Below are positions 17,796 to 28,305 of a stretch of DNA of 64,000 bases, one piece after another. Below the pieces are notes generated by a model that saw only the letters and a program-made list of their open reading frames with translations, made no database searches and was not told the origin of the DNA. Positions within the stretch are counted from its first letter, which is position 1. Each line of letters opens with the position of its first letter. Source of the stretch: Neisseria zoodegmatis (GTDB taxonomy: Bacteria > Pseudomonadota > Gammaproteobacteria > Burkholderiales > Neisseriaceae); the NCBI RefSeq assembly GCF_900187305.1, contig NZ_LT906434.1, positions 1,364,001-1,428,000 on the forward strand, read 5' to 3'. The position numbers were made by a program, and so were the translations under genes.

Positions 17796-19028
17796 TTAGA
17801 TTTCTTCATTCAGCGTTTCAAGTGGTTTTTCATCTGGAATCAACCAGTTGAGTATGATGGCGAGAATGGCGCACAAACCCACGCCGGCAAAGCTGACGGT
17901 GCCGAATTTAATCACCATGCCGCCCACGCCGGTAGTCAGCACGGAGCTGACGATGACCAGATTTTTGGGCCGCATCAAATCTACTTGAGCATCAATCAAG
18001 GTTTTCAAACCGAGTGAAGCGATGGTGCCGAACAGCAAAATCATGATGCCGCCCATTACAGGTAGAGGAATAGATGCCAAAAACGCATTGAATTTACCGA
18101 AAAACGCCATACAGATGGCAAATATGGCCGCCCAAGTCATGATGTAGGGGTTGCTGTTTTTGGTAATCATCACCGCGCCGGTTACTTCGCCATAAGTGGT
18201 TACGGGCGGGCCGCCGATCAAACCGGCCACGCACACGCCCAAGCCGTCGCCGGCGAGCGTTTTATCCAAGCCGGGGTCTTTAGCGTAATTGTTGCCGGTT
18301 ACTTTGCCGATGGCCATCACGCCGCCGATGTGTTCGATGGCGGGTGCAATGGCAACGGGAAGCATAAACAGTGCGGCCTGCCAGTTGATTTGCGGCGTAA
18401 CAAATTGAGGCACGGCAAACCAAGGCGCATCGGCAATCGGAGCGGTGTTAACCAATCCCAAAACCCATGCCGCAATGTAGCCTGCCGCCACGCCGATCAG
18501 GATGGGGATAAGCTTCATCATTTTGCTGCCGAACACGGCCACCACCACAGTTACCGCAAACGTAAAACCGGAAAGCATCAAAGATTGGGTATAGTCCACC
18601 ACTTGTTTGCCGTCGGCCTGACCCATCGCCATTTGGCTGGCAACGACAGCAACTGATAGGCCGATAACCATAATCACGGGGCCAATCACCACCGGCGGCA
18701 ACAAGCGGTTTACCGTTGCCAGCCCGCGCCACTTGATCAGCGCCGCAAAAACAAAATACATAAAACCTGCGGCAAACAGGCCGAACATCGTGGAAGGCAA
18801 TCCCCATTCGCTGATGGAGTAGATAATCGGCGCGATAAAGGCAAAAGAAGAGCCGAGAAACACCGGCACTTTGAATTTGGTTACGGCTTGAAAAAGCAGC
18901 GTGCCGATACCTGCGCCCAAAAGCGCCAAGGCGGGGTTCAGCCCGGTCAACAGGGGCACGAGTACCATTGCACCAAATGCCACAAATAAAATCTGTGCAC
19001 CGGAAACGGCAAGTTTAAGTTGTTGCAT
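17796..19028 (-). CDS. uraA: Uracil permease, NCS2 family
   Basis: 410 aa, 12-14 membrane segments. The NCS2 hallmarks are seen: the TM3 region VFLGSSFAFIAP, the TM8 EHIGGVMAIGKVTGNN and the TM10 GLIGGPPVTTYGEVTGA, all typical of UraA-type uracil:proton symporters. Single gene with its own promoter; no pyrimidine biosynthetic gene adjoins it. It could carry another nucleobase, but uracil is the best match. Confidence 0.85.
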   Translation of the reverse strand: MQQLKLAVSGAQILFVAFGAMVLVPLLTGLNPALALLGAGIGTLLFQAVTKFKVPVFLGSSFAFIAPIIYSISEWGLPSTMFGLFAAGFMYFVFAALIKWRGLATVNRLLPPVVIGPVIMVIGLSVAVVASQMAMGQADGKQVVDYTQSLMLSGFTFAVTVVVAVFGSKMMKLIPILIGVAAGYIAAWVLGLVNTAPIADAPWFAVPQFVTPQINWQAALFMLPVAIAPAIEHIGGVMAIGKVTGNNYAKDPGLDKTLAGDGLGVCVAGLIGGPPVTTYGEVTGAVMITKNSNPYIMTWAAIFAICMAFFGKFNAFLASIPLPVMGGIMILLFGTIASLGLKTLIDAQVDLMRPKNLVIVSSVLTTGVGGMVIKFGTVSFAGVGLCAILAIILNWLIPDEKPLETLNEEI

Positions 19029-19066
19029 GTTAAGTTCCGTTAGCTATTGAAATCAAACGGTCGCAA

Positions 19067-19072
19067 TTATAG
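19067..19072 (-). promoter_or_regulatory. Probable -10 box of uraA
   Basis: TATAAT on the minus strand, 38 bases upstream of the uraA start. No good -35 at 17 bases. Confidence 0.45.
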
Positions 19073-19267
19073 CGCCGCCAAAGCATGTTGTGTTTACCTG
19101 TTTGCGCGGTTTCAGACGGCCTCAATAGCCAGCTTCTGTTTTGCCGTTCAAACAAAATCACTTGCAGAAACAGAGTGTGCCGATATAATCCGCCTTGGTA
19201 TTTGTTTTCAGACGGCCTGTCAGTCACATGGAATGAATCAGGCCGTCTGAAAAATATTCAAACAGAT

Positions 19268-19296
19268 TTGAAGTTAACAGTCTGTTAGCCTATTTT
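19268..19296 (+). promoter_or_regulatory. cmk promoter with palindrome in the spacer
   Basis: -35 TTGAAG (19268-19273), 17-base spacer, -10 TATTTT (19291-19296). The spacer contains TAACAG-T-CTGTTA (19275-19287), a perfect operator-like palindrome. Confidence 0.55.
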
Positions 19297-19328
19297 TTCA
19301 AAAGCTTCCTGCTGAAGAAGACAAGACA

Positions 19329-19988
19329 ATGGATTTAAACCGAAAAATAATCGTCATCGACGGCCCCAGCGCGTCAGGAAAAGGCACAGTCGCCTCATTG
19401 GTTGCCGCCGCTTTGGGGTTCAATTATCTCGATTCCGGTGCGCTTTACAGGCTCACCGCTCTTTATGCTCAACAGCAAGGCGTTCAATGGAATGACGAAG
19501 AAGCATTGGCCAAGTTGGCGCAAAACCTGCCGGCCGAGTTTATCGGAAAAACTATCTTATTAGATGGCAAAGACGTATCAGATGCCATCCGCACCGAAGC
19601 CATAGGTATGGGCGCATCCGCTGTTGCCGGGTTGCCGAAAGTGCGCGAAGCATTGTTGCAGCGGCAGCGCGATTTTCTGACTGAAAAAGGCTTGGTCGGA
19701 GACGGGCGCGATATGGGCTCGGTCATTTTCCCAAACGCCGCTTTGAAAATATTTTTAACCGCCTCCGCCCGAATCAGAGCCGAGCGCAGAGCCAAGCAGA
19801 TAGGCGAACCGCTTAACGGCGTGGCTTTTGAAAGAATATTGTCCGATATCGAAACGCGCGACGAGGCTGATCGTAAAAGACCGGTTGCCCCGCTAAAACA
19901 ACTGCCCGATGCACACCTGCTGGATACAAGTGAAATGACCATTGATGAGGCAGTAAAAAAAGTGCTTGATTGGTATGCAGAAATCTAA
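19329..19988 (+). CDS. cmk: Cytidylate kinase
   Basis: 219 aa. Phosphorylates CMP/dCMP. P-loop IDGPSASGKGTV (about residues 10-21), YLDSGALYR, GRDMGSVIFPNA and RKRPVAPL are the family motifs. The full length with the central insert matches Gram-negative Cmk. Ordered before rpsA and ihfB, as in many Proteobacteria, but a paired-DUS terminator separates cmk from rpsA. Confidence 0.95.
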   Translation: MDLNRKIIVIDGPSASGKGTVASLVAAALGFNYLDSGALYRLTALYAQQQGVQWNDEEALAKLAQNLPAEFIGKTILLDGKDVSDAIRTEAIGMGASAVAGLPKVREALLQRQRDFLTEKGLVGDGRDMGSVIFPNAALKIFLTASARIRAERRAKQIGEPLNGVAFERILSDIETRDEADRKRPVAPLKQLPDAHLLDTSEMTIDEAVKKVLDWYAEI

Positions 19989-20010
19989 TTAGTGCTGTAT
20001 AATGCCGCAT

Positions 20011-20056
20011 TGTTTTTCAGACGGCCTCGCAATATGTTGAGGCCGTCTGAAAAACA
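20011..20056 (+). terminator. Paired-DUS terminator between cmk and rpsA
   Basis: TGTTTTTCAGACGGCCTC (20011-20028) and its exact inverse (20039-20056), 10-base loop. Confidence 0.8.
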
Positions 20057-20079
20057 TTTTTGATTACATAAGCTTGTTG

Positions 20080-20127
20080 CGCCAAGGGCATCAGGCTTTT
20101 TTAAAACCAAACCCGCACCCCTTGGCG
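20080..20127 (+). promoter_or_regulatory. Inverted repeat in the rpsA leader (possible S1 feedback site)
   Basis: CGCCAAGGG (20080-20088) pairs perfectly with CCCTTGGCG (20119-20127) over a 30-base loop that contains TTTTTTAAAA. It ends 21 bases before the rpsA start, so the fold would set the RNA shape near the ribosome site. Confidence 0.45.
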
Positions 20128-20148
20128 GTGTATTGAAAAGAGTTATAT

Positions 20149-21834
20149 ATGACTATGGAAAATTTTGCCCAGCTGTTGGAAGAAAGCTTTACCCTTCAAG
20201 AGATGAATCCCGGTGAAGTGATTACCGCTGAAGTAGTGGCAATCGACAACAACTTCGTTACCGTAAATGCCGGTTTGAAATCAGAATCTCTGATTGATGT
20301 AAACGAATTCAAAAACGCACAGGGCGAGATTGAAGTAAAAGTTGGCGATTTCGTTACCGTAACCATCGAATCAGTTGAAAACGGTTTCGGCGAAACTAAA
20401 TTGTCTCGCGAAAAAGCCAAACGCGCTGCCGATTGGATTGCCTTGGAAGAAGCCATGGAAAACGGCGACATCCTGTCCGGAGTAATCAACGGCAAAGTAA
20501 AAGGCGGCCTGACCGTTATGATCAACAGCATCCGTGCCTTCCTGCCGGGTTCGCTGGTTGACGTACGTCCCGTAAAAGACACCTCACACTTTGAAGGCAA
20601 AGAAGTAGAATTCAAAGTGATCAAACTCGACAAAAAACGCAACAACGTTGTGGTATCGCGCCGTGCAGTTCTGGAAGTGACTTTGGGCGAAGAGCGCAAA
20701 GCACTGCTGGAAAACCTGCAAGAAGGCTCAGTGGTTAAAGGTATCGTTAAAAACATTACCGACTACGGTGCATTCGTTGACTTGGGCGGTATCGACGGTC
20801 TGTTGCACATCACCGACTTGGCATGGCGCCGCGTGAAACATCCGAGCGAAGTGCTGGAAGTTGGCCAAGAAGTTGAAGCTAAAGTATTGAAATTCGACCA
20901 AGACAAACAACGCGTTTCTCTGGGTATGAAACAATTGGGCGAAGATCCTTGGAGCGGCCTGACCCGTCGTTATCCGCAAGGTACCCGTCTGTTCGGTAAA
21001 GTGTCTAACCTGACCGACTACGGTGCATTCGTGGAAATCGAACAAGGCATCGAAGGTTTGGTACACGTTTCCGAAATGGACTGGACCAACAAAAACGTAC
21101 ATCCGAGCAAAGTTGTTCAGCTGGGTGACGAAGTAGAAGTAATGATCCTGGAAATCGACGAAGACCGCCGCCGCATCAGCTTGGGTATGAAACAATGCCA
21201 AGCTAATCCGTGGGAAGAGTTTGCCGCCAATCACAACAAAGGCGACAAATTGTCTGGCGCGGTTAAATCTATCACTGACTTCGGCGTATTCGTTGGCTTG
21301 CCCGGCGGCATCGACGGCTTGGTTCATCTGTCTGACCTGTCTTGGACTGAAACTGGCGAAGAAGCCGTACGCAAATACAAGAAAGGCGAAGAAGTGGAAG
21401 CCGTTGTATTGGCTATCGATGTTGAAAAAGAGCGCATCTCTTTGGGTATCAAGCAATTGGAAGGCGACCCCTTCGGTAACTTCATCAGCGTAAACGACAA
21501 AGGTTCTTTGGTAAAAGGTACTGCCAAATCAGTAGATGCCAAAGGTGCCGTTATCGCATTGTCTGACGAAGTTGAAGCTTACCTGCCTGCTTCCGAGTGG
21601 TCTAGCGAGCGCGTTGAAGATTTGCGTAACGTATTGAAAGAAGGCGAAGAAGTAGAAGCCGTTATTTCTACCGTTGACCGCAAAAACCGCAGCATCAAAC
21701 TGTCTGTTAAAGCAAAAGACGCTAAAGAAAACCGCGATGCCTTGAATTCAGTTAATGCTGCATCAACTGCAAGTGCCGGTACGACCAGCTTGGGCGATTT
21801 GCTGAAAGCTAAACTGTCTGGCGATCAGGAGTAA
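20149..21834 (+). CDS. rpsA: 30S ribosomal protein S1
   Basis: 561 aa, the same length as I recall for the meningococcal protein. Six S1 (OB-fold) repeats: the first two bind the ribosome and the rest bind mRNA; repeats such as [21 protein letters not shown] and [22 protein letters not shown] are obvious. It ends in a low-complexity tail and [13 protein letters not shown]. Start is ATG 20149 (MTMENFAQL); ATG 20155 is possible. The weak ribosome site AAAGAG suits a protein that controls its own translation. Confidence 0.97.
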   Translation: MTMENFAQLLEESFTLQEMNPGEVITAEVVAIDNNFVTVNAGLKSESLIDVNEFKNAQGEIEVKVGDFVTVTIESVENGFGETKLSREKAKRAADWIALEEAMENGDILSGVINGKVKGGLTVMINSIRAFLPGSLVDVRPVKDTSHFEGKEVEFKVIKLDKKRNNVVVSRRAVLEVTLGEERKALLENLQEGSVVKGIVKNITDYGAFVDLGGIDGLLHITDLAWRRVKHPSEVLEVGQEVEAKVLKFDQDKQRVSLGMKQLGEDPWSGLTRRYPQGTRLFGKVSNLTDYGAFVEIEQGIEGLVHVSEMDWTNKNVHPSKVVQLGDEVEVMILEIDEDRRRISLGMKQCQANPWEEFAANHNKGDKLSGAVKSITDFGVFVGLPGGIDGLVHLSDLSWTETGEEAVRKYKKGEEVEAVVLAIDVEKERISLGIKQLEGDPFGNFISVNDKGSLVKGTAKSVDAKGAVIALSDEVEAYLPASEWSSERVEDLRNVLKEGEEVEAVISTVDRKNRSIKLSVKAKDAKENRDALNSVNAASTASAGTTSLGDLLKAKLSGDQE

Positions 21835-21843
21835 GGTGCAGAC

Positions 21844-22152
21844 ATGACCAAGTCTGAATTAATGGTTCGTCTGGCAGAAGTATTCGCTGAGAAAAACGGT
21901 ACTCAATTAGTGGCCAAAGATGTAGAGTACAGTGTAAAAGTTTTGGTAGATACCATGACTCGTTCACTGGCTAAAGGTCAACGTATTGAAATCCGAGGTT
22001 TCGGCAGCTTCGATCTGAACCGCCGTCCGGCTCGTATTGGCCGTAACCCTAAAACCGGTGAGCGTGTGGAAGTGCCCGAAAAATTCGTGCCCCACTTCAA
22101 GCCGGGTAAAGAGTTGCGCGAGCGCGTCGACCAAGCGATGTCAGACAAATAA
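21844..22152 (+). CDS. ihfB: Integration host factor beta subunit
   Basis: 102 aa. Pairs with IhfA to bend DNA sharply in promoters, recombination and replication. The DNA-arm signature [22 protein letters not shown] (split, about residues 46-67) includes the Pro that intercalates. N-terminal [12 protein letters not shown] is typical of the beta chain. It lies 9 bases after rpsA, the common rpsA-ihfB operon, and is closed by its own terminator. Confidence 0.95.
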   Translation: MTKSELMVRLAEVFAEKNGTQLVAKDVEYSVKVLVDTMTRSLAKGQRIEIRGFGSFDLNRRPARIGRNPKTGERVEVPEKFVPHFKPGKELRERVDQAMSDK

Positions 22153-22164
22153 GCAATACAAAAC

Positions 22165-22195
22165 AAACGCTGCAGAAATGCAGCGTTTTTCTTTT
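22165..22195 (+). terminator. Intrinsic terminator after ihfB
   Basis: AAACGCTGCA/TGCAGCGTTT (22165-22174 and 22179-22188), loop GAAA, then TTCTTTT. Confidence 0.92.
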
Positions 22196-22369
22196 GTAGA
22201 TTTGGCATGTAAGCTTGCTTAGATAGTATTTGTGGGCAAGCACTTTAATGTCAGAAGTTATTCTATTTAAAGAATAATGAAACAAACCAAACCTCATTCG
22301 GTAATAAACGCTTGGAGGCCGTCTGAAATCATTTATAATGGCAAGCCTGTTTATCTGCTTTAAATAATA

Positions 22370-23533
22370 ATGATGAATAATAAAGAAAATCGGTTTGTAG
22401 CACCTGATTTCAGCAATCATAGTCCGCTTACTTGGTATCAGGCTGCTTCCGAGCAGCCGGCGTTTATTCGCGATGAAGCACAAGCCAAGGCCATCGAATA
22501 TCTCGACCGTTTGTGGACGGAGTTGATGATGTTTAAGCGTAAACGCAACCGCTTTTTAGGCCGAAGTTTGCGCTCACCTCAGTTGCCGAAGGGGTTGTAT
22601 TTTTATGGCGGAGTGGGTAGAGGTAAAAGCTTTTTGATGGATGTGTTTTACGGCTGCTTGCCTTATCGCCGCAAACGCCGTGTGCATTTTCACGCGTTTA
22701 TGGCTGAAGTGCACAAACGCATGAAAGCTTTGAAAAGCGAAGCCAATCCTTTGAAAGCCGTAGCTGCTGAAATTGCCAAAGAAACACGGGTATTGTGTTT
22801 CGATGAATTTCATGTGAGCGATATTGCAGATGCAATGATTTTGGGCAGGCTTTTGGAAAACCTGTTTGAAAACGGAGTGGTTTTGGTGGCCACATCAAAT
22901 TATGCACCTTCGGAACTGTATCCGCAGGGTCAAAATCGCAGTAGTTTTTTGCCTACCATTGCTTTGATTGAAAATAAGCTGACTGTTTTGAATGTGGATG
23001 GTGGCGAAGACTACCGCTTGCGTACTTTAAAGCCGGCTGAAGTATTCTATGTGCCGGATAATCAGGAAAATGAAGAAAAGCTCGCTGCTTTGTTTGCTCA
23101 AGTTGCACACGGCAAAACCAAGTCGCCCCAACCTGTCACCATACATGGCCGCGAGTTGATGTGTAATGCTCGAGACGATAAAGCGATTTGGTTTGATTTT
23201 CGTGCTTTGTGTTTTGGTCCTCGTTCTCAGGCGGATTATCTTTATTTGGCTGAAAACTTCGAAATGGTATTCGTATCGGGAATTGAGAAGCTGAATGAGA
23301 GTGAAAAAGCAGAAGCCCGCCGTTTGACATGGTTAATAGACGTGCTTTACGACTTCCGGGTTAAATTCTGTGCCACCAGCCAAGTGCTGGCGGAAGAAAT
23401 TTATGTACAAGGTGATTTTGCGCATGAATTTGTCCGCACGGTAAGTAGGATGGTGGAAATGCAATCAGAAGAGTATTTGGCTCAGCCGCATTTGACATTG
23501 GGCGTCAAAAACAAAAAAAACGCTGATGTTTAA
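22370..23533 (+). CDS. zapE: Cell division ATPase ZapE (AFG1 family)
   Basis: 387 aa AAA+-type ATPase. Walker A is GGVGRGKSFLMD (about residues 80-91), Walker B CFDEFHVSDIADAM (about 143-156), sensor ATSNYAPSELYPQG. ZapE associates with FtsZ rings under stress in E. coli; mitochondrial AFG1 is its relative. Two adjacent ATGs (MM) at the start, with a DUS about 45 bases upstream. Length is normal. Confidence 0.9.
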   Translation: MMNNKENRFVAPDFSNHSPLTWYQAASEQPAFIRDEAQAKAIEYLDRLWTELMMFKRKRNRFLGRSLRSPQLPKGLYFYGGVGRGKSFLMDVFYGCLPYRRKRRVHFHAFMAEVHKRMKALKSEANPLKAVAAEIAKETRVLCFDEFHVSDIADAMILGRLLENLFENGVVLVATSNYAPSELYPQGQNRSSFLPTIALIENKLTVLNVDGGEDYRLRTLKPAEVFYVPDNQENEEKLAALFAQVAHGKTKSPQPVTIHGRELMCNARDDKAIWFDFRALCFGPRSQADYLYLAENFEMVFVSGIEKLNESEKAEARRLTWLIDVLYDFRVKFCATSQVLAEEIYVQGDFAHEFVRTVSRMVEMQSEEYLAQPHLTLGVKNKKNADV

Positions 23534-23611
23534 CATAATACGGGTGGAGTTTGCTAAAATACATTCCTGGCTTTTTATTTAAGTTAATAACAATATAAAG
23601 GAACTTTCTTC

Positions 23612-24037
23612 ATGGCTATCGAGCGTACCATTTCTATTATCAAGCCTGATGCAGTAGCTAAAGATGTTATCGGTCAAATTTATACTCGTTTTGAAAGCAA
23701 CGGTTTGCGCATTGTTGCCGCTAAAATGAAACATCTGAGCACAAAAGAAGCTCAAGATTTTTATGCTGTTCATAAAGAGCGTCCTTTCTTTGCCGACTTG
23801 GTATCTTTCATGACCAGCGGCCCGGTAATGATTCAAGTTTTGGAAGGCGAAAATGCAGTAGCCAAAAACCGTGAATTGATGGGTGCTACCAATCCTAAAG
23901 AAGCAGCTGCCGGTACTATCCGTGCCGACTTTGCAGAATCTATTGATGCAAACGCTGTTCACGGTTCTGACAGCTTGGAAAATGCCGCTAAAGAGATTGC
24001 TTATTTCTTCAGCGAAAGCGAACTCTGCGCCCGCTAA
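23612..24037 (+). CDS. ndk: Nucleoside diphosphate kinase
   Basis: 141 aa. Moves gamma-phosphate between nucleoside triphosphates and diphosphates through a phospho-histidine, here His117 in NAVHGSDS. N-terminal [12 protein letters not shown] and [16 protein letters not shown] are standard. Start ATG follows AAAGGAAC. An unusual terminator with one DUS arm follows. Confidence 0.97.
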   Translation: MAIERTISIIKPDAVAKDVIGQIYTRFESNGLRIVAAKMKHLSTKEAQDFYAVHKERPFFADLVSFMTSGPVMIQVLEGENAVAKNRELMGATNPKEAAAGTIRADFAESIDANAVHGSDSLENAAKEIAYFFSESELCAR

Positions 24038-24053
24038 ACAAAGATTTGTTATT

Positions 24054-24096
24054 CTTCGGGCTGTCTGATTTTTTCAGACGGCCTGAAGGTTTTTAA
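24054..24096 (+). terminator. ndk terminator with one DUS arm
   Basis: CTTCGGGCTGTCTGA (24054-24068) pairs over 15 positions (two G-T pairs) with TCAGACGGCCTGAAG (24074-24088), followed by GTTTTT. Only the right arm is an exact DUS; the left arm is diverged but still pairs. Confidence 0.7.
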
Positions 24097-24163
24097 ATGG
24101 CAGCTTTAAAATATTAAGCTGGATCTATATATAAAGCTTTCATTTAAAAGCTTAAAGTTGAAC

Positions 24164-25258
24164 ATGAAAACCAATCTGCTGAATTTTGATTTAAACGGTT
24201 TGACCCAGTACTTTGCCCAAATGGGGGAAAAACCTTTCCGAGCCAAACAAGTCATGCGCTGGATGCATCAATCGGGTGTGTCTGATTTTGATGAAATGAC
24301 TGACTTGGCGAAATCCTTACGGGCGAAGCTGCATGAGCATGCGGTAGTGGAAGTACCGCAGTTAATGGCTGCCCAAGAATCTTCAGACGGCACACGCAAG
24401 TGGTTGCTGGATGTCGGCACCGGAAATGGTGTGGAAACCGTTTTTATTCCCGAAGCAGAACGCGGAACCTTGTGTATTTCGTCTCAAATAGGTTGTGCAT
24501 TAGAGTGCACATTTTGTTCGACAGGCCGCCAGGGCTTCAATCGGAATTTGAGTACGGCCGAAATTATCGGTCAATTGTGGTGGGCAAATAAAGCTTTAGG
24601 TGTTACGCCGAAAAACGAGCGGATCATTTCCAATGTTGTGATGATGGGCATGGGTGAGCCGCTGGCGAATTTTGATAACGTAGTTACTGCCTTGAGCATC
24701 ATGTTGGACGATCACGGTTATGGTTTGTCTCGCCGCCGTGTAACTGTTTCTACCTCCGGTATGATTCCGCAAATGGATAGATTGAAAGAAGTCATGCCGG
24801 TGGCTTTGGCTGTTTCATTACATGCTTCCAATGATGCGGTTCGTGATCAGATTGTGCCGTTAAATAAAAAATATCCTTTGAAAGAATTAATGTCGGCATG
24901 CCGACGCTATTTGGAAAAAGCGCCGAGAGATTTTGTTACCTTTGAATATGTGATGCTGGACGGCGTGAATGATCAGGTACAACATGCAAAAGAGTTAATC
25001 CAGCTTGTGCGAGACGTGCCGTGTAAATTTAACCTGATACCTTTCAATGCATTTCCGAATTCAGGCTACAACCGTTCGAGCAATGCCAATATCCAAGTAT
25101 TCCGGGATATTTTGCAGCAAGCTGGATTCGTAGTAACGGTCAGAAAAACTCGTGGTGACGATATTGACGCTGCTTGCGGGCAGCTTGCCGGTCAGGTGAA
25201 AGATAAAACACGCAGGCAACAAAAATGGCAGCAAGTTTTGCTGGAACAAAGAGGTTGA
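24164..25258 (+). CDS. rlmN: Dual-specificity RNA methyltransferase RlmN
   Basis: 364 aa radical-SAM enzyme that makes C2-methyladenosine in 23S rRNA (A2503) and in some tRNAs (A37). The iron-sulfur cluster cysteines are Cys111, Cys115 and Cys118 (CALECTFC). [13 protein letters not shown] and [11 protein letters not shown] are diagnostic. ATG 24164 is preferred to the upstream TTG 24158. It opens the rlmN-pilW-rodZ-ispG operon, with pilW starting one base after its stop. Confidence 0.96.
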   Translation: MKTNLLNFDLNGLTQYFAQMGEKPFRAKQVMRWMHQSGVSDFDEMTDLAKSLRAKLHEHAVVEVPQLMAAQESSDGTRKWLLDVGTGNGVETVFIPEAERGTLCISSQIGCALECTFCSTGRQGFNRNLSTAEIIGQLWWANKALGVTPKNERIISNVVMMGMGEPLANFDNVVTALSIMLDDHGYGLSRRRVTVSTSGMIPQMDRLKEVMPVALAVSLHASNDAVRDQIVPLNKKYPLKELMSACRRYLEKAPRDFVTFEYVMLDGVNDQVQHAKELIQLVRDVPCKFNLIPFNAFPNSGYNRSSNANIQVFRDILQQAGFVVTVRKTRGDDIDAACGQLAGQVKDKTRRQQKWQQVLLEQRG

Positions 25259-25259
25259 T

Positions 25260-26024
25260 ATGAAATTCAAAGCCGGTTGGATTTGTTTATTGATGTTGGG
25301 AATGACTGCATGTGCGGGAAATGCCAACAAACAGCCCAGTGCGCGCGAGCGTGCCCATCAAGTATCTAATATTAAAACACAGTTGGCGTTGGAATATATG
25401 CGTGCGCAGGATTACCGCCAAGCTGTCGCCAGTATTGATGAAGCGCTTGCAGCTAACGCTAAGAATGAAAATGCGTGGCTGATACGTGCACAAATTTATC
25501 AATATTTGAAGGTTACGGATAAAGCTCAAGAGAGTTTCCAAAAAGCATTGTCTATCAAACCTAACAGCGCTGAAATCAACAACAACTACGGCTGGTTTTT
25601 GTGCAGTACACAAAACCGCGCGAATGAATCTATTGCTTATTTTGATAAAGCATTGGCCGATCCGACTTATCCTTCACCGCACATTGCCAATTTAAACAAA
25701 GGTATATGTAGCGCCAAAATGGGCCAATATTCTTTGTCGGAAGCTTATTTTGAACGTGCTTTAGCTGCTGCACCGCAGTTTTTCCCTGTATTGAAAGAAA
25801 TGGCGCGCACGAAAATGCTGGCGGGCAATTTAAGCGATGCGGATTATTATTTCCGACAGTACCAAAGCCAAATTGATGTTTTGAGCGCTGATGATTTATT
25901 GTTAGGTTGGAAAATCTACAAGAGTTTGGGCGATACCCAAGCTGCTTATGAATATGAAGCGCAATTGAGGGCAAATTATCCTTATTCTGAAGAGCTGCAA
26001 ACAATTACAACAGGACGTTTGTAA
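25260..26024 (+). CDS. pilW: Type IV pilus biogenesis lipoprotein PilW
   Basis: 254 aa lipoprotein, lipobox GMTAC with Cys18, followed by about six TPR repeats (YRQAVASIDEALAANAKN...ESFQKALSIKPNSAEINNNYGWFLC). PilW (PilF in Pseudomonas) helps the PilQ secretin assemble and stabilises pili; pili also drive the DUS-selected DNA uptake this genome is marked for. Placement between rlmN and rodZ/ispG is conserved. Its stop overlaps the rodZ start (TAATG). Confidence 0.93.
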   Translation: MKFKAGWICLLMLGMTACAGNANKQPSARERAHQVSNIKTQLALEYMRAQDYRQAVASIDEALAANAKNENAWLIRAQIYQYLKVTDKAQESFQKALSIKPNSAEINNNYGWFLCSTQNRANESIAYFDKALADPTYPSPHIANLNKGICSAKMGQYSLSEAYFERALAAAPQFFPVLKEMARTKMLAGNLSDADYYFRQYQSQIDVLSADDLLLGWKIYKSLGDTQAAYEYEAQLRANYPYSEELQTITTGRL

Positions 26025-26959
26025 TGACTGATCATCAAAATACCGAACAATATTCTACCGGTGGCGTTGCCGCAGAATTGGGCATGAAGCTGCGTCAGGC
26101 TAGGGAACAAAAAGGCTATTCTATTGGAGAAGTGGCCGAACGGTTGAAGCTTTCTGCCCGCCAGATTGAAGGGCTTGAAAGTGGCAACTACGAAGGTATG
26201 CCCGAATTGGTGTTTGTGCGAGGTTTTCTGCGCACTTACGCGCGTTTTTTAGGTTTAGATGAACAAGAAGTGTCTGCTTATTTAGACCGCATTATGCCGC
26301 AGAGCCGCAGCAATATTTATGCAGTAGAAAGAAACAGCGGTTCGTCGCTCAATTATCAGCAAACAGAAGTCGGTAAATCATTTCCCAAATGGATTTTAGG
26401 ATTAGTGCTTCTGGCTTTGATTGGAGGCGGTGTTTATGTGTGGCAAAGTAAATCACAATCAGAATACGCCAAGCAAAATGACAGCGTTGTTCCTCCTGAA
26501 TTAGACAATGTAGGGGCTAGCGGCCTGAATGCAGATAATGTTTCCGTGGTAGCGATGGGGAGCAACGCGGTTGCCTCTGCTATTCTTAACCCTTCATCCA
26601 CCGCTTCGGAGATAAAAGTTGCGTCAGAGCCCGTGGTGGCGGTATCTAGTGTTGCTACTACTTCCGAAGCAGCGAAAGATATGGTTGCGGCGGCAAGTGG
26701 GGAAATGCCCGTTGCAGCTGATGAGCTTGTAGTTAAGGTTCATTATCGTTCTAAACTTGTCATCAAAGATAAGAATGATCAGTTTGTGATTAATGAAATT
26801 GTACCGGCCGGAAGTGAGCACCGTTTCAAAGGCAGTGCACCTTACAATGTTTGGATCGGCTATGCGCCCGGTGCTACCGTAAATTATGGCGGTCAAGAAA
26901 TCGCTGTTCGTAAGCATATGGTCGGTAAAACGACTTCATCATTCATCGCGGGGCAGTAA
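26024..26959 (+). CDS. rodZ: RodZ-like cytoskeletal/HTH membrane protein
   Basis: 311 aa. N-terminal HTH_25 domain ([22 protein letters not shown], about residues 20-41) that in RodZ contacts MreB, then a single membrane helix at about 123-140 ([18 protein letters not shown]), an S/A/V-rich periplasmic linker (about 150-230) and a DUF4115 domain (about 235-311). Rod versus coccoid shape depends on this system. TAATG overlaps with both neighbours indicate translational coupling. Confidence 0.9.
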   Translation: MTDHQNTEQYSTGGVAAELGMKLRQAREQKGYSIGEVAERLKLSARQIEGLESGNYEGMPELVFVRGFLRTYARFLGLDEQEVSAYLDRIMPQSRSNIYAVERNSGSSLNYQQTEVGKSFPKWILGLVLLALIGGGVYVWQSKSQSEYAKQNDSVVPPELDNVGASGLNADNVSVVAMGSNAVASAILNPSSTASEIKVASEPVVAVSSVATTSEAAKDMVAAASGEMPVAADELVVKVHYRSKLVIKDKNDQFVINEIVPAGSEHRFKGSAPYNVWIGYAPGATVNYGGQEIAVRKHMVGKTTSSFIAGQ

Positions 26960-28230
26960 TGAGTCATTCTCCTATTAAACGCAGAGAAACTTATCAGGTA
27001 AACATTGACCATCTGACCGTTGGTTCCGACGCTCCCGTGGTGGTGCAGTCTATGACCAATACCGATACGGCCGATGCTATCGGTACGGCACAACAAGTGA
27101 AAGAATTGAGCGATGCCGGCTCGGAGATGGTGCGGATTACGGTAAACAGCCCCGAAGCTGCCTCTAAAGTAGCAGAGATCAGAAGCCGTCTGAATGATAT
27201 GGGATGCCAAACGCCTTTGGTGGGCGATTTTCATTTCAACGGAGAGCGTTTGTTGCAGGAATTTCCTGATTGTGCCAAGGCATTGTCAAAATACCGTATC
27301 AATCCGGGCAATGTCGGTAAAGGAGCAAAGGGAGATGAAAAATTTGCTTATATGATCCGTACGGCTGCCGAGCATAATAAAGCTGTTCGTATCGGTGTTA
27401 ACTGGGGGTCATTGGATCAAAGTCTGGCAAAACGCATGATGGATGCAAATTTGGCATCTTCTACGCCGCTGCCTCCGGAAGAAGTGATGAAAGAAGCCTT
27501 GATCGTATCGGCTTTGGAATCCGCACAAAAAGCAGTGGATTTGGGATTGCCGGAAGACAAGATTATTTTGTCTTGTAAGGTAAGCGCGGTACAAGATTTG
27601 ATTCAAGTCTATCGTAAATTGGGCGACAGTTGCCGTTACCCTTTGCACTTGGGTCTTACAGAAGCAGGCATGGGCAGTAAAGGTATTGTGGCTTCTACTG
27701 CCGCTTTGGCCGTGTTATTGCAGGAAGGTATCGGCGACACCATTCGGATCTCTTTAACGCCCGAGCCGGGTAGCCCGCGCACCCAAGAGGTGGTGGTTGC
27801 CCAAGAAATTTTACAGACTATGGGTTTGCGCTCATTTACCCCCATGGTAACAGCCTGTCCGGGCTGTGGTCGCACTACCAGTACGGTTTTCCAAGAGTTG
27901 GCAAGAGACATCCAGCATTATCTGCGTGATCAAATGGCTGTTTGGCGCACTCAATATCCCGGCGTTGAATCGCTCAACGTTGCGGTAATGGGATGCGTAG
28001 TTAATGGGCCGGGTGAGAGTAAATTGGCTGATATCGGTATCAGCTTGCCGGGCACGGGTGAAACGCCGGTTGCGCCGGTATATGTTGATGGCGAACGTAA
28101 GGTTACGCTGAAAGGTGATAACATGGCTGCCGAATTTTTGGCGATTGTTCAGGACTATGTGGAAACCAATTATGGTGAAGGTGGGAAAAAGCGTAATGAA
28201 AACCGCATTATTCCCATTAAATCTGCGTAG
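26959..28230 (+). CDS. ispG: 4-hydroxy-3-methylbut-2-enyl diphosphate synthase
   Basis: 423 aa. Iron-sulfur enzyme of the non-mevalonate isoprenoid pathway. Cluster cysteines are in [10 protein letters not shown] and [23 protein letters not shown] and [12 protein letters not shown] are also family features. Longer than the E. coli form, with an insert near residue 150, as usual in Betaproteobacteria. Last gene of the overlapping rlmN-pilW-rodZ-ispG run. Confidence 0.96.
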   Translation: MSHSPIKRRETYQVNIDHLTVGSDAPVVVQSMTNTDTADAIGTAQQVKELSDAGSEMVRITVNSPEAASKVAEIRSRLNDMGCQTPLVGDFHFNGERLLQEFPDCAKALSKYRINPGNVGKGAKGDEKFAYMIRTAAEHNKAVRIGVNWGSLDQSLAKRMMDANLASSTPLPPEEVMKEALIVSALESAQKAVDLGLPEDKIILSCKVSAVQDLIQVYRKLGDSCRYPLHLGLTEAGMGSKGIVASTAALAVLLQEGIGDTIRISLTPEPGSPRTQEVVVAQEILQTMGLRSFTPMVTACPGCGRTTSTVFQELARDIQHYLRDQMAVWRTQYPGVESLNVAVMGCVVNGPGESKLADIGISLPGTGETPVAPVYVDGERKVTLKGDNMAAEFLAIVQDYVETNYGEGGKKRNENRIIPIKSA

Positions 28231-28305
28231 TATTGAGTGAGATTTTTCCCGGTTTTGCTCATTTGAAGACACCAACTCAAACTTTATTAATTAAGGCAAA
28301 TCATT

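Larger units (their letters stand above)
19029..19328. other. Divergent promoter region uraA / cmk with three DUS
   Basis: 300 bases without a gene. It holds DUS copies at about 19110, 19207 and 19240 (the last two inverted relative to each other), the uraA -10 and the cmk promoter listed separately. Confidence 0.7.
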
